The position numbers and the translations under genes were made by a program. Shown piece by piece: positions 8,958-19,423 of a stretch of 64,000 nucleotides of DNA (its first letter is position 1; each line of letters begins with the position of its first letter). A model generated the notes under the pieces. It saw only the letters and a list, made by a program, of their open reading frames with translations. It ran no database searches and had not been told where the DNA came from. This DNA is from Tritrichomonas musculus (Eukaryota > Parabasalia > Tritrichomonadida > Tritrichomonadidae), in NCBI GenBank assembly GCA_039105265.1, contig JAPFFF010000050.1, forward strand, positions 1 through 64,000, given 5' to 3'.

Positions 8958-11900
8958 TTAAGGATTAATCACATAAGTTCTAAGTACTTTTCCACCACCA
9001 GTGTCGATATCGCCTCTTTCCGTGACCTTGAAATTATACGCGTAAATAAGTTCGTAAACAGCGCGAGTGACCTGCACCTGGTTGAAAACTCCCGACTTTT
9101 TCATTCTTTGAGCGAAGTCAACCGTTGGACCGATCAGATGGAAAATTGGCTTATTCAGTCCGATGACACCTGCTACGAGCGGTCCACCTGTACTCAAACC
9201 GATTTTGAATTCAATTTCAGAACCGACTTTTTCACCGATTTGAGAAGCGCATGAAATGACCTTCAAGGCGAATCTTGTCGCCTCTTCTGCGTGCTTGTCT
9301 GGCTTATTTACAGAACCGAACAAACCACCAGCGTATTCGTAAGTGTAAGAATTCGTTCTTATTTTGGTCAATAGAGGGAAGTCCTTCAACATGTCATCAA
9401 GGGCGTTAAAAACGGTTGACAAGAATTTGAAAGGAGCATTGAAATCATTCGGATCGAAAGTCTTCGTTGAACGGACTTCAATGCAGCCGATCGACGCCGA
9501 TTGGACAGAGAGAGAAATCGACTCTGAACCTTTCTGGAGCTCCTCGATGACGGAGATTGGAAGGACCTTGTTCAGCATGTCGGTTATTTTCTGTTTTTCA
9601 TTGTAAATTTTCTCTTCAATTTTCCGCTGCTCCGTTTGATCGTCGATGACGAACGCCATTGCCGAGATCATGCTGAAATCGTCCTCTGTTGCTGTTCCGT
9701 TTGTTGTCAAACAGATGACGTTAGCGACGATATCTTTCTCTTTGCCGTTTGGTGTCAAAACGGTTATTTTTTCTTTAAATGTTGGTGAAACGTTGCCTTT
9801 GTAAACTTCATTCAATTTCATCAAAATAACTTCAATCGAGGGATGATCAGGAACAGCTTTAAGAACGTCTGTAATTTGCTTTCCTATCAACTCTTCCTTT
9901 GGCGCTTCAACGCAATTTACAAAGGCGTTGTTAACGTCCGAAATGGTCATTTTTTTGTCCATTAAAACCGCCGCTTCATCTGTGTTTTCAATCACTTTTT
10001 CGGCGTCCAGATACGAGCTCTCGTCTTCGAAGTTCCGCATCGAACGCTTAGTGAGAAGAAGCATCACGTTCTGGTTCTGAAGAATGACTTGCGGATTGAA
10101 GAAGAGGAACATGTGGAGCGCTTTCTTGATCAAGTTCGACTTCCTCTTTAAGTAGAAAATGATGAGAATGAGTGAGATGACCTGAACGATAGCTACACCG
10201 ATAATTAGACCACGAATCGTGCGGTTCAAGTCTTGAAAATGGCCAATCGCATGGAACATGAGAGTGTTGAAAAATGGAGGAAAATTAACAGCACCAGAAT
10301 AGCTGATTGTATAGTAGACTAACGGCAAAAAGTATTCGTTATTAATAAAGTCCAAATTCGGCTCCCTATCGGCCATCAAATGGAAAAAGTGCATGTCTTT
10401 CGCGAGTACGTCGAACTGATCAAGCATTCCGAGCGGCAAAAGCTCTTCGAAAACAGAGGAAACAATCGGCTTTGCACTCGATTGGAACGTAGGAAGAACG
10501 TCTCTGAAGTAGTCGATTTGAAGGTTGGCTTCGTAGTAATCGTTGGCAATTCCTTGGGGGCCCCAGAAGCCTCTCTCTACTGAATTACGAAGCCGTTCAA
10601 TTGATGATCGTGCAATGCGTAAGTGCTCGCTCTTGTTGTAGAAAGACTTGATGGAAGTCTCTGGCAATCCAGTCGCTTTTGAAAGGATCGAAAATGAGGA
10701 TGCACGAAGGAAACGATAAATGACAAATACAGTAAAGACTCCTGGCATCTGCAAATAAGTTACCTTCTCAAGATTGTTGTTCAATTCATCTACGTAATCG
10801 TACGACAAATAGTAGAGAAAGAGACAACAAATGATCGACATTGCCAATGAAATGAAGAAGATGAAATACATGAGATACATGTCCTTTTTATCGTCTTCAA
10901 CGGTTGCTAAAAATGCATTATGCGAACCACTTGTGTTGCCACTTTTGTTGTTATTGTTTCCGTGCAGATTCTGGATGATCTCTCTAACAGACGTGTTTGG
11001 AAGTGTAGTGAACGCAAGTGTCACCAAACTGCTCTCAATTCGAAGCAAGTAATATGTCATGTTGAACGGAAGAGCAATCAAAATCAAGACAGCAAACAGC
11101 ACTAATAAAAAGTAAGTGTCAAGTTCAAGTCTGACATCACCAACTTCATCAATTGATGCTTGCAGCATCGCTTGCGGATATTCAATGAGTTTGTTTGCAA
11201 CGGTGTTGACTGACCGATCAAAAGCGAGGATCAAGTCCGACGATTGAAACTCTTCAAATGTCCTTGCTTTCAAAATTGAAGTAGCATCAACCGAACATTT
11301 CAATAAATCTTGTATCGGCGTCAAACCGTTTTCAAACGGTTCAATGAAGAGTTCTTTATACATCCTTTTGGCACCAGAAGAATGTGTCAAATTACCTAAC
11401 GAAAATTGAATCTGTATCAATTTTTCTCTCATCATTCCAATGATGTCCTGTGGGTAGGAAGTCTCGTAAGTCCAAGGAAACAGTCTTCCTGTTTTGTACG
11501 TGTTTGGTGCTATCTTTGTCATTAAGTTTACACAAGTGTCACTTTTATCAGTGAAATTTTTGCAAATAACAAGTCCTTTACTAATAATCAAAGGGTGTAA
11601 AGCGACATAATTTGCGAGATACCCAAAATTAAATAAACCGTTATTAACTGACCTCATGAATTCACCTTTATAGAAAGTATCGTCAACATAACGGTTTTTG
11701 AACTTAATTGAATACCAAACATATGCGAGAATTGTCAAAATTGTCCCCAAAATTAAAATAAACGATCCCAACGTAATGCTTCCAATTCTGCTGCCTTCAA
11801 CGAGCTCTTGAAGACTAACCTTCACTTGGAGATGATTGAGATCAAGGTCGGTTGACTTGGAATCAATTAGTTCACTTGGTGTTTCATCATTTTTCTTGAT

Positions 11901-13589
11901 TTGTGATTCGGAACAGTACTGCTGCACTTCAGGGAGGAAGTAACGAGCACTCTGTATTGCAATGTCGGGCTGAAGCGGAATTCCTTCTTTCAATTGCTGC
12001 AGTTTCTGTGACCAATCTTGGTACTTGACGAAGTCGCACTTGACATTCTGCAAGAATGAACAGTAAAGAGTAACAACGTCTTTATTATTTGGATAACTGC
12101 TGATCAGTTGTTGAATGTCGTTGTCAATTTTATTCAATAGTCTATTCAGTGAATTGATGTTCGACCAAAACGCATCAACAGACTTCTGAAGGATCCTTTC
12201 CCAGAAGCGGAATTGAAGAGCCTGCGCAATCTCGATCTTCTTCACAATCGTCGTAATGCTCTTCATTATTTCAGGCGTCGATTCTTGGTTCCTGCTGGTC
12301 TGTATGATCAACATCTGGCTCAAAAAAGATGTCCGACTGTAGCTTTCGCCCTTCTGGTTGGCATACTGGTTAATGAGGTACCTGAACAGTTCCGCTTCTT
12401 GTGGGAAAAGTGCAACAATTCTGATCCACAAAAGAATTAGGCCCGAATTGCCAGGATAGTGCTGTGAAAAGATGGAAAATGGCTTCCACGTGAGAAGATA
12501 CGGATGCCAGTACTGAAAGACAACGTGAACTGCATTGATGAATTCACGCGGGCTTTTGAAGTTCCTCATTAAAATCTCTTCTGCTTCATCTGGACTGGTC
12601 TCGCATTGGGAAAAAATCATCAGTAGACGGGATGCCTTTCGTTTGTTCAAAAAGGAGAATAAAATGTAAAAAATGACAAATAAAATGACATAAATAACGA
12701 GTAAAATGGCAGGATTGGCACTTTTTGTAAAGAGAAAAACCATGGAGATGAGAGAAGTAAGACAACCAGTAAGCGAAATGGAACTTGTTATGTATGAAAA
12801 AGTAGGTTTGATCGTTGGGGAAGTATAGAAAATGTAAAAGGCATAAAGTCCATAAATAATCGCACATATAATCATTAAGATGGCTTGAATCGTTTTTTGA
12901 ACAAAGCTAACAGAGGAACTTAGCATAACTAAAACAGCTGTCACTATAAAGTTTAAAAATGGGTATAATTGATCCCATTCATGATTGGGATTATTTTCAA
13001 CTAAAACTCGAGCTGATGTGAGGTATAAATCAAAGGGGCCCATTAAAGCAATAAAACAGAAAAAAACTAGATAAGCTACGGCTGCAGTTTCGGAATGAAC
13101 GTAATGAATCGATTCTGTAAATGCTGAAAAGGCAAGTACAGTAAGAATTGGTCGAAGATATTTGCCATTTATTAATGAAACGTAGTTTTCGCCTTTGTGC
13201 ATAACTTGTTTTTTGGATATTACTCCTGACCAAACGCCTGACATTATTTCGAACACAAATACTAATACTGAAAAGGCTATTCCTGCATAGACTCGCGATT
13301 TTCCGGCCCATAACTGCCAAATACATCCTATTACTTTCATAAACTTCGTAAAAGCTGAATTTTGATCCCATAAAATGTTTGAATCAACAAAAAAGCATGG
13401 ACCAATTAATTGAATAATTAGAAATATGTTAATTATAACGTAAACGACCTTTGGAAGTCCTGGCCTGGCATTGATTTTGGCTTTATATTTCATATTATCA
13501 TGTTGATAAATGGTATAAAATGAAACATCGAGAGTACCCATATAACGGATCTTTCCTGAAACAATATTTGACTCATCAAAACCATTCAT
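8958..13589 (-). CDS. Multi-pass membrane protein with PAS and class III cyclase-like domain (probably inactive cyclase)
   Basis: 1543 residues from the ATG at 13589. About eight membrane spans lie in the first 315 residues (e.g. VVYVIINIFLIIQLI, ILLVIYVILFVIFYILF), then a soluble helical part to about 600. About five more spans follow, bracketing two large probably exterior loops (near 640-855 and 985-1130); the last span is near 1135-1155. Inside the cell come a PAS-like domain (about 1195-1320, with TDEAAVLMDKKMTI), a short signalling helix ending LNKVLPISVIEEL, and a class III nucleotidyl-cyclase fold (1360-1543, with GLSTGGPLVAGVIG and TVDFAQRM). This is the standard trichomonad adenylyl/guanylyl-cyclase family layout. 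The two metal-binding Asp sites read GCIEV and RTNSYTYE here instead of FADI and GDAY, and the Asn of NxxSRM is Asp. Catalysis therefore looks lost, leaving a likely regulatory or partner subunit. The ORF is intact. Confidence 0.85.
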   Translation of the reverse strand: MNGFDESNIVSGKIRYMGTLDVSFYTIYQHDNMKYKAKINARPGLPKVVYVIINIFLIIQLIGPCFFVDSNILWDQNSAFTKFMKVIGCIWQLWAGKSRVYAGIAFSVLVFVFEIMSGVWSGVISKKQVMHKGENYVSLINGKYLRPILTVLAFSAFTESIHYVHSETAAVAYLVFFCFIALMGPFDLYLTSARVLVENNPNHEWDQLYPFLNFIVTAVLVMLSSSVSFVQKTIQAILMIICAIIYGLYAFYIFYTSPTIKPTFSYITSSISLTGCLTSLISMVFLFTKSANPAILLVIYVILFVIFYILFSFLNKRKASRLLMIFSQCETSPDEAEEILMRNFKSPREFINAVHVVFQYWHPYLLTWKPFSIFSQHYPGNSGLILLWIRIVALFPQEAELFRYLINQYANQKGESYSRTSFLSQMLIIQTSRNQESTPEIMKSITTIVKKIEIAQALQFRFWERILQKSVDAFWSNINSLNRLLNKIDNDIQQLISSYPNNKDVVTLYCSFLQNVKCDFVKYQDWSQKLQQLKEGIPLQPDIAIQSARYFLPEVQQYCSESQIKKNDETPSELIDSKSTDLDLNHLQVKVSLQELVEGSRIGSITLGSFILILGTILTILAYVWYSIKFKNRYVDDTFYKGEFMRSVNNGLFNFGYLANYVALHPLIISKGLVICKNFTDKSDTCVNLMTKIAPNTYKTGRLFPWTYETSYPQDIIGMMREKLIQIQFSLGNLTHSSGAKRMYKELFIEPFENGLTPIQDLLKCSVDATSILKARTFEEFQSSDLILAFDRSVNTVANKLIEYPQAMLQASIDEVGDVRLELDTYFLLVLFAVLILIALPFNMTYYLLRIESSLVTLAFTTLPNTSVREIIQNLHGNNNNKSGNTSGSHNAFLATVEDDKKDMYLMYFIFFISLAMSIICCLFLYYLSYDYVDELNNNLEKVTYLQMPGVFTVFVIYRFLRASSFSILSKATGLPETSIKSFYNKSEHLRIARSSIERLRNSVERGFWGPQGIANDYYEANLQIDYFRDVLPTFQSSAKPIVSSVFEELLPLGMLDQFDVLAKDMHFFHLMADREPNLDFINNEYFLPLVYYTISYSGAVNFPPFFNTLMFHAIGHFQDLNRTIRGLIIGVAIVQVISLILIIFYLKRKSNLIKKALHMFLFFNPQVILQNQNVMLLLTKRSMRNFEDESSYLDAEKVIENTDEAAVLMDKKMTISDVNNAFVNCVEAPKEELIGKQITDVLKAVPDHPSIEVILMKLNEVYKGNVSPTFKEKITVLTPNGKEKDIVANVICLTTNGTATEDDFSMISAMAFVIDDQTEQRKIEEKIYNEKQKITDMLNKVLPISVIEELQKGSESISLSVQSASIGCIEVRSTKTFDPNDFNAPFKFLSTVFNALDDMLKDFPLLTKIRTNSYTYEYAGGLFGSVNKPDKHAEEATRFALKVISCASQIGEKVGSEIEFKIGLSTGGPLVAGVIGLNKPIFHLIGPTVDFAQRMKKSGVFNQVQVTRAVYELIYAYNFKVTERGDIDTGGGKVLRTYVINP

Positions 13590-14997
13590 CAACTAGAATA
13601 AAAGTCTAAAAAAAAAAATTTACTTTTAAAGTTTAAATATTCATTCAATTTTTCAATAATTTTCATATATTCAATTATTTTTAATTGAAATTGAAATAAA
13701 TCTCTCGCTTTTTCTTTGATATTATTTTGAATTTCAAAGATAATTCTAATAATTTAATCGTTTTTTACGAACAAATGAAATTTATTACTTTTAATATATG
13801 TATTATCAAAATAAATTAGAAAATACGAATTTATATTTTGTGTGTATAAAAATCGTTATCAAAAAAAAACTATTATATCGATTATTTTTATGTATTTACA
13901 TGAATATAAAACAAATTTGGATAATTAAAAAATATATTATATAATTTATTTATATATTTTCATTAATTTAACCATAAAATATCAATATAAAATAGAAATT
14001 TAAGATTATAACGTATTTTTTTAAATTTTTATCTTCACAAAATTATTCCAACTTTTGTTAAAGTATTTAATTTTTGAAATATCCATAGATCGAATCTTTC
14101 AAAAATATCGAAATTTGAATTGATCAATATATGCAATAAAATGCGTTTAACTCTAAACGTTTCTCTCTTATATAAATAGTGACTTTCCTTTTTTTCTCCC
14201 ATTTTTTTATAATTATTAGTCAAATATGTCTCATATTTCATTCGTTAGTTTATATGGCTAAATTTTATTTTTAAAGAAATCAGATATTGAAGGTTTCTAA
14301 ATATCTTTTTTGGTATTATTATTATCTTTATTTGTAGAGCATAAAAAATAGATTTTATACAATTTTTATTATAATTTTTTAACGATATATCTGTTTTTTA
14401 GAATTGAAAATTTGTATAATTCATTTCAAGTAAAGTATTGAAATAAATACGTTAATCAATTACGTTATACAAGGAAAAAAATTAATATATTCTTGACTTT
14501 TTCATTTATTTTTGTGATATAAATAAAATATAATATTTATGAATGATGTATTATTCTTCATTTTCCTTTAGAACTCACTTTTCCCATACAAAAATGCATT
14601 TCCTGTTTTATTGTCTGCAAAATTGGTGATTTATGCATTTAATTTCAATAATTAATTTTTGTAATAAATTAGTTTTAAAATTTCATTTCACTTTTATTGA
14701 TGAATGCTTTTAAAAACAGAAAAAATGCATTCAATTATTCATCAATTGAAAGCATTCCAGTTCCATCACATGTAAATACAATTGATGCAATTTTATAGTA
14801 AATTTGTAAAAAATTTCTACTATATGAGATAGATTAAATAATAATATAAAATTGTTTTATGTAATTGGTATCTCATTTTGCGAAATCAATCAAAATGCAA
14901 ATATATATATATACATTTATATAATAATATAAAATTGTTTAATGTAATTGGTATCTCATATGCGAAATATATTTTTTAGGTCAATATTGACCTTCTA
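13590..14997. other. AT-rich intergenic, 1.4 kb
   Basis: I see no supported gene. A near-duplicate phrase (ATAATATAAAATTGTTT then TGTAATTGGTATCTCAT) occurs near 14840-14880 and 14924-14960, suggesting a local duplication of about 85 bases. Confidence 0.5.
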
Positions 14998-15790
14998 TTT
15001 ATCAGCTTGGAATGATTTATTTATCATATCTAAATGATATTAATAATAGTGTTCATTATTTTTAAAGCAGCAAAACTTAATCATACTGATGCACAATATC
15101 ATCTTGGAATTTTTTTTTTTTTTTTTGATATTCCAAATTTTTATAGCGTATCAATTAATTACCTTCAAAAAGCAGCAGATTCAAATCTTAGACAAGCACA
15201 ATACAAACTTGGAATGATTTATTTTGAAGTTTAACATGTTGAAAGAGACAACCAGAAAGAAATACATTATCTAACTCTTGCAGCCAATTCGAATGATAAT
15301 CAATGCCCAATATCAACTTGGATTATTTTATTATAGAGTGCATGATATTATAGAATCAATAATTAATTTTACACAAACAGCCAACCAAAATCATATAGAT
15401 TCACAATATATGCTTGGCGCTATTTTTTCCCATAATCAAAATTTAATTAAAAAATCAATTTATTTTCTTAAAAAGGCTGCAGATTCAAATCATCCTCTAG
15501 CTCAATACAAACTTGGAATGATTTATTATGAAGTTGAAAAAGACATTATGGTAGCAATTCGTTATCTTAAACTTGCAGCCTCAAGTAACATTGCAGATGT
15601 ATATTATATACTAAGCATCATTTATTCTAATGGAAAGTATATTGAAAAAAATAAAACAATAGCACTTATTTGTCTTACTAATACAGCCAATCTAAATCAT
15701 CAAGAAGCTAAAAAGAAGCTTGACAAAATTAATGAATCTTTATTTAATGAAGATTTAGGCTTGTTAAGTCTCGATTTTCGATATCGATAA
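14998..15790 (+). pseudogene. Sel1-repeat gene remnant
   Basis: Six or so Sel1 units are spread over three frames: YQLGMIY (from about 14999), AKLNHTDAQYHLGIF (15070), DSNLRQAQYKLGMIYF (15177) and then, after a shift near 15303, INAQYQLGLFYYR through to NHQEAKKKLDKINES (15710). Breaks: a shift near 15060, an in-frame TAA at 15232-15234 and the shift near 15303. A T-run around 15110-15127 encodes Phe only. No start or upstream domain remains. Sel1 units form TPR-like helical scaffolds. The gene is probably a fragment of the same family as the kinase-Sel1 pseudogene in this window. Confidence 0.65.
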
Positions 15791-15913
15791 TTGATCCCTT
15801 TTTCTGATATCAATATCAAATCAAAAATTTTATCTCTGATATCAATAATGAAAAAAAATAGTTTTATTCTGATATCATTAAAAATTATTAAGGTTCTAAT
15901 GAATATTGTTAAT

Positions 15914-17314
15914 TCTCTTTAATTACATATTTTACAACAAATAATCATCATAATAATTGAATAATCAATGGTTTCTGAAATATCGTAAATTTAATCATCT
16001 TTATGTCAATTTCTATTTGTAGATAAATATAACATTCCAGAACTATTGAATTAATTATTATTATGAGAAAGTACATAATATATATAAATTTTAATGTTTT
16101 TAATTTTAATAATGATATCGAAAATTTGGATTGTTTAATGAAAATGAATATGACGAGATTTCTGAAGAAGAAAGACAATAATATACTTTTTATAGCAGCG
16201 TTGTTTATCGATACGACTAAATACCGGTTACCGAAGAAGTATCGGTATTCGGTAAATATCGATACTTTTTTGCTCGGTATTTTTTTGTATCGATACAAAA
16301 GTGCTTCGGTATTTTTAGAGTATCAGCGGTTATTAAAAAAGTACTTTATAATACTTTTTATCAGTATCGATACGGTATTTTGAAATATAAATTTTATTAA
16401 TAAATAATAGAAAAAAATATTAAAACATTTGATTATTTAATTATAAATAAATATTTTAATTATAAATATAATTACTCGTTTATAAAAAGTATTTAATTAT
16501 ATTTCTTCTTCAGAAATCTCATCATATCCATCTTCAATAAACAATCAAAATTTTCGATATCATTATTAACATTATAAACAATAAAATTTTTATATTTTAT
16601 GTACTCTTTCAAATTAATAATTAATAACAATAATTCAGAAATGCTATATTCATCTGCAAATAGAAATTGAAATAAAAATGATTAAATATATGGTTTTACA
16701 AAAACCATTGGTTATTCAATCATTACAATGACTATTTGTTATAAAATATCTAATTAAAGAGAAACAGCATTATTCATCAAAATTTCAAAAATTTTATAAT
16801 TTAATTGGCCTTTCGTCAATGAAATTTAAGTGAATCAGATACAAATTTTTTTTAAAAAAAATACCGGCAAAAAACCTGACGTTCGATACAAATTTTCCAC
16901 TTTTGTATCGATACTTCGGTTTTTTATCGATATATACCGTTACCGGCGGTTAGAGCCGGTAATATCGATATTTTACCGGAAAAATAACCGCTACCGGAGA
17001 GGATCGATACACAACCCTGTTTTATAGGCTAGTAATTATATTTATATTTAAAATATTTTTTTAAAATTAAATAATCAAATGTTTTAATATTTTTATTCAT
17101 TATTTATTAATAAAATTTATATATTAAAATACCGTATCGATACTGATAAAAAGTATTATAAAGTACTTTTTTAATAACCGCTGATACTCTAAAAATACCG
17201 AAGCACTTTTGTATCGATACTAAAAAATACCGAGCAAAAAAGTATCGATATTTACCGAATACCGATACTTCTTCGGTAACCGGTATTTAGTCGTATCGAT
17301 AAACAACGCTGCTT
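15914..17314. repeat. Stacked inverted-repeat (foldback) structure
   Basis: Two interleaved inverted-repeat pairs. Arm A (about 15914-16195) returns inverted at about 16478-16762. Arm B (16196 to about 16480) returns inverted at about 17030-17314. The order is A, B, inverted A, a unique part (16763-17019), then inverted B. The B arms carry many TATCGATAC and ACCGGT-type words, in contrast to the A/T background. This is best read as successive insertions or abortive transposition products of one hAT-like family. Confidence 0.75.
16196..17019. mobile_element. Non-autonomous hAT-like element with 8-bp target duplication
   Basis: 824 bp. The left end is CAGCGTTGTTTATCGAT; the right end, read on the other strand, is CAGGGTTGTGTATCGAT (15 of 17 match). 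TTTTATAG occurs directly on both sides (16188-16195 and 17020-17027). CAGNG-type ends with an 8-bp duplication are the hallmark of the hAT superfamily. There is no transposase frame inside. Subterminal words TATCGATA and ACCGG recur and could be transposase-binding sites. The perfect duplication suggests a fairly recent insertion. Confidence 0.8.
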
Positions 17315-17483
17315 TTATTATATTTGATACTCTTTTATCTTTCAATTCTGTTTGCATTTAAAATTTTTCAAAAAATTTTAAAAATAATTTTTTTTATCTT
17401 TTATTTATTTTTATTTAACCATTCAAACCAATATTTCCATTTTAAAATGATGGTTGGCTAGGAAAAAAGAATAATTTCATAAA
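17028..17483. other. Inverted B arm plus AT-rich leader of the tRNA
   Basis: 17030-17314 is the inverted copy of 16196-16480; the rest, to 17483, is A/T-rich. No gene is seen. Confidence 0.6.
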
Positions 17484-17555
17484 GGGTGTTTAGCTCAGTG
17501 GTAGAGTAGTGTACTAGCCCTACATTGGCCAGGAGTTCGATTCTTCTAACATCCA
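17484..17555 (+). tRNA. tRNA-Ala (AGC)-like, unusual anticodon loop
   Basis: A 72-base cloverleaf folds throughout: acceptor GGGTGTT/AACATCC with a G3-U70 wobble (the alanine identity pair), D arm GCTC/GAGT around AGTGGTA, anticodon stem GTGTA/TACAT with loop CTAGCCC, a 5-base variable loop and T arm AGGAG/CTTCT with loop TTCGATT. Discriminator is A. The anticodon is AGC (Ala). The loop base after the anticodon is C rather than the usual purine, which is odd and could mark a decaying copy. No intron; the 3' CCA is not encoded. Confidence 0.75.
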
Positions 17556-17562
17556 TTTTTTT
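17556..17562 (+). terminator. RNA polymerase III T-run after the tRNA
   Basis: A run of seven T directly follows the tRNA discriminator base, as expected for Pol III termination. Confidence 0.6.
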
Positions 17563-17861
17563 ACTTTTTTTTTAATTATATTCAGTTGGCTTCATTTAAA
17601 TTATTTAAGCCAAAATGTTAAAGCTTCTGCAGATTAAATTGTCCATTATTATGAATTAAAATTTTGAATATCAGTAATATTGAAGTTAGTTAGATTTAAA
17701 AATTCAGTTTGATTTCAATTTTTAAATAAAAAATAATGCATATTTATCTTTTATTTAATTATATATCATATAATTTTATAATTTATTAATATAAAAATGT
17801 TTTTAAATTTCGAAAATTTTCAGAATTTTCTTTTGAAAAAGTTTAATAAATATAAAATAAT

Positions 17862-19394
17862 ATGAATGATGATAACTTCAGGAATACACGACTATTTTGG
17901 GATGATAAAAGAGATGTATCAATTCAAACAGACCCATTTATCTTTAATACATCGATATTTCGTTGTTCATCATGCAATCAATCGATAGATAAATGTACAA
18001 GTTTAAACATAGATTTAATGCAACTAGAGTGTCAACATATTTATTGCATGCAATGTTTAAAAAGATTTACAAAGGCGCAAATCAAAATTAAATCCAATTA
18101 TGTTATTCGCTGTCCAATCTGTGAATATCCGTTACGCGAGAAAGAAATTCAGAACATTAATCCAAAATACGTTAAAAGGCTTTCAAAACGATACACAAAA
18201 TTTATTGTTGGTAAAGGATCAATGGTTACATGTCCGAAATGTCAAGAAAAATTTGTTTTTGAAGCTGGAACTTATGCTGGAATAACGACGGATGATGAAG
18301 GTGAAAAAATTCGCCCTAACGCACTTGATTGTTTTAGAAAGTATCGTGCAAGATGTGAAAGATGCAATACTATTTTTTGTGTAAATTGTGGAGCTGTTCC
18401 TTTTCATGATGGTTGTACTTGTGAAGAAGAAAAGTTGATCAAAAAAAATGTCATTTGTCGCTTCTGTCGAAAAAGGCCGGCGGTTGGATGCGAAGGAGTT
18501 GATGTCAGTCATCAAGTATGCTGGCGAAAAGAATGCCAAGAATGTCTTCCTTATGCTTGTATGCACGTTTGTAAGTGTGGTCATGCGTGTTGCGGATTAC
18601 GTGATGAAAAAGTTCATTTCGGGTGTCCTCTTTGTAATCATGAAAAAAATAATTGTTCTTCTTGTGATTTGCCATCGAATGAGAGTCCTTCTGTCCTGTT
18701 AAAATGCGGACATCCATGGCATAAGAATTGCTTGATTTCATACTATCAATCTTTCAAAACAAAAGGCCGTGTTCATGTTCCTCGTTGTAATCACATTCGA
18801 ATTTGTCAATGCATTCCATATCACAAAATTGTGAAAGATGCTGCCAAAAAGTGGATGAAAATTGACAAGAAAATTGAAAAAATAACTTTGAATAAGATGA
18901 AAGATGAAGACATTGAAAATGAGAAAATTCATGTGCAAAATCCAAATGATAAGGATTATTATCAAAATCCTTTGAAATTCGCTCATGATTTCTTCGTTTT
19001 TTATTTCTGCGACAATTGTCATCAGCCGTTTTACGGTGGACACAAAGATTGCGAAATTGATAATATGGAAGAAGAAGCAAATGATAGAAATGATGGATAC
19101 AGATGCTTGAGATGTCAGAGAGAAATTTTAAATGTTGATTGTAAAATTCATGGTCATGATTCAATGGTGTTCAAATGCTTCTTTTGTTGCAATGTTGCAA
19201 CGCACTTTTGTTGGGGAAAAGTTTATTTTTGTGACGAGTGTCATAAAAATCCTTATAAAGCTCAGAAGCCTCCCTATCCTATATGTGACGGAAAGTGCCA
19301 ATTCGCCCCACATGCTGAAAATGGAAAGCGTATTATTACTGGCTATTGCATGCAGTGTGAAATTGAAAAAGAAAAAAATATGATCAATACATAA
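17862..19394 (+). CDS. Composite zinc-binding E3 ubiquitin ligase: RING-IBR-like N half, MYCBP2/RCR-like C half
   Basis: 510 residues, ATG at 17862, with about 60 Cys. Order: RING-like C35xxC, C57xH59, C62xxC65, C84xxC87; an IBR-like part C124xxC127, C165xxC168, C173xxC176 with a closing His/Cys group (182-187); a further Cys-rich stretch 199-258; a second RING C265xxC268, C282xH284xxH287xxC290 closing near 309-317; then a tandem-cysteine domain 383-499. In that last part YFCDNCHQPFYGGHKDC, YRCLRCQRE, VFKCFFCCNVATHFCWGKVYFC and the spacing match the C-terminus of MYCBP2/PHR proteins, which pass ubiquitin between two Cys to Thr or Ser. Having RBR-like and RCR-like modules in one short protein is unusual. 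Likely cytoplasmic. The first half's assignment is less sure than the second's. Confidence 0.75.
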   Translation: MNDDNFRNTRLFWDDKRDVSIQTDPFIFNTSIFRCSSCNQSIDKCTSLNIDLMQLECQHIYCMQCLKRFTKAQIKIKSNYVIRCPICEYPLREKEIQNINPKYVKRLSKRYTKFIVGKGSMVTCPKCQEKFVFEAGTYAGITTDDEGEKIRPNALDCFRKYRARCERCNTIFCVNCGAVPFHDGCTCEEEKLIKKNVICRFCRKRPAVGCEGVDVSHQVCWRKECQECLPYACMHVCKCGHACCGLRDEKVHFGCPLCNHEKNNCSSCDLPSNESPSVLLKCGHPWHKNCLISYYQSFKTKGRVHVPRCNHIRICQCIPYHKIVKDAAKKWMKIDKKIEKITLNKMKDEDIENEKIHVQNPNDKDYYQNPLKFAHDFFVFYFCDNCHQPFYGGHKDCEIDNMEEEANDRNDGYRCLRCQREILNVDCKIHGHDSMVFKCFFCCNVATHFCWGKVYFCDECHKNPYKAQKPPYPICDGKCQFAPHAENGKRIITGYCMQCEIEKEKNMINT

Positions 19395-19423
19395 ATTTAT
19401 GTTTATTTATATAAATTTTTGTT

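Noticed and set aside
14035-14241. Short minus-strand ORF
   Set aside because: A/T-rich composition, no motif, no initiator; looks like chance.
16063-16383. Plus-strand ORF (and its antisense partner at 15948-16298)
   Set aside because: Lies across the inverted-repeat arms of the hAT-like structure; not a gene.
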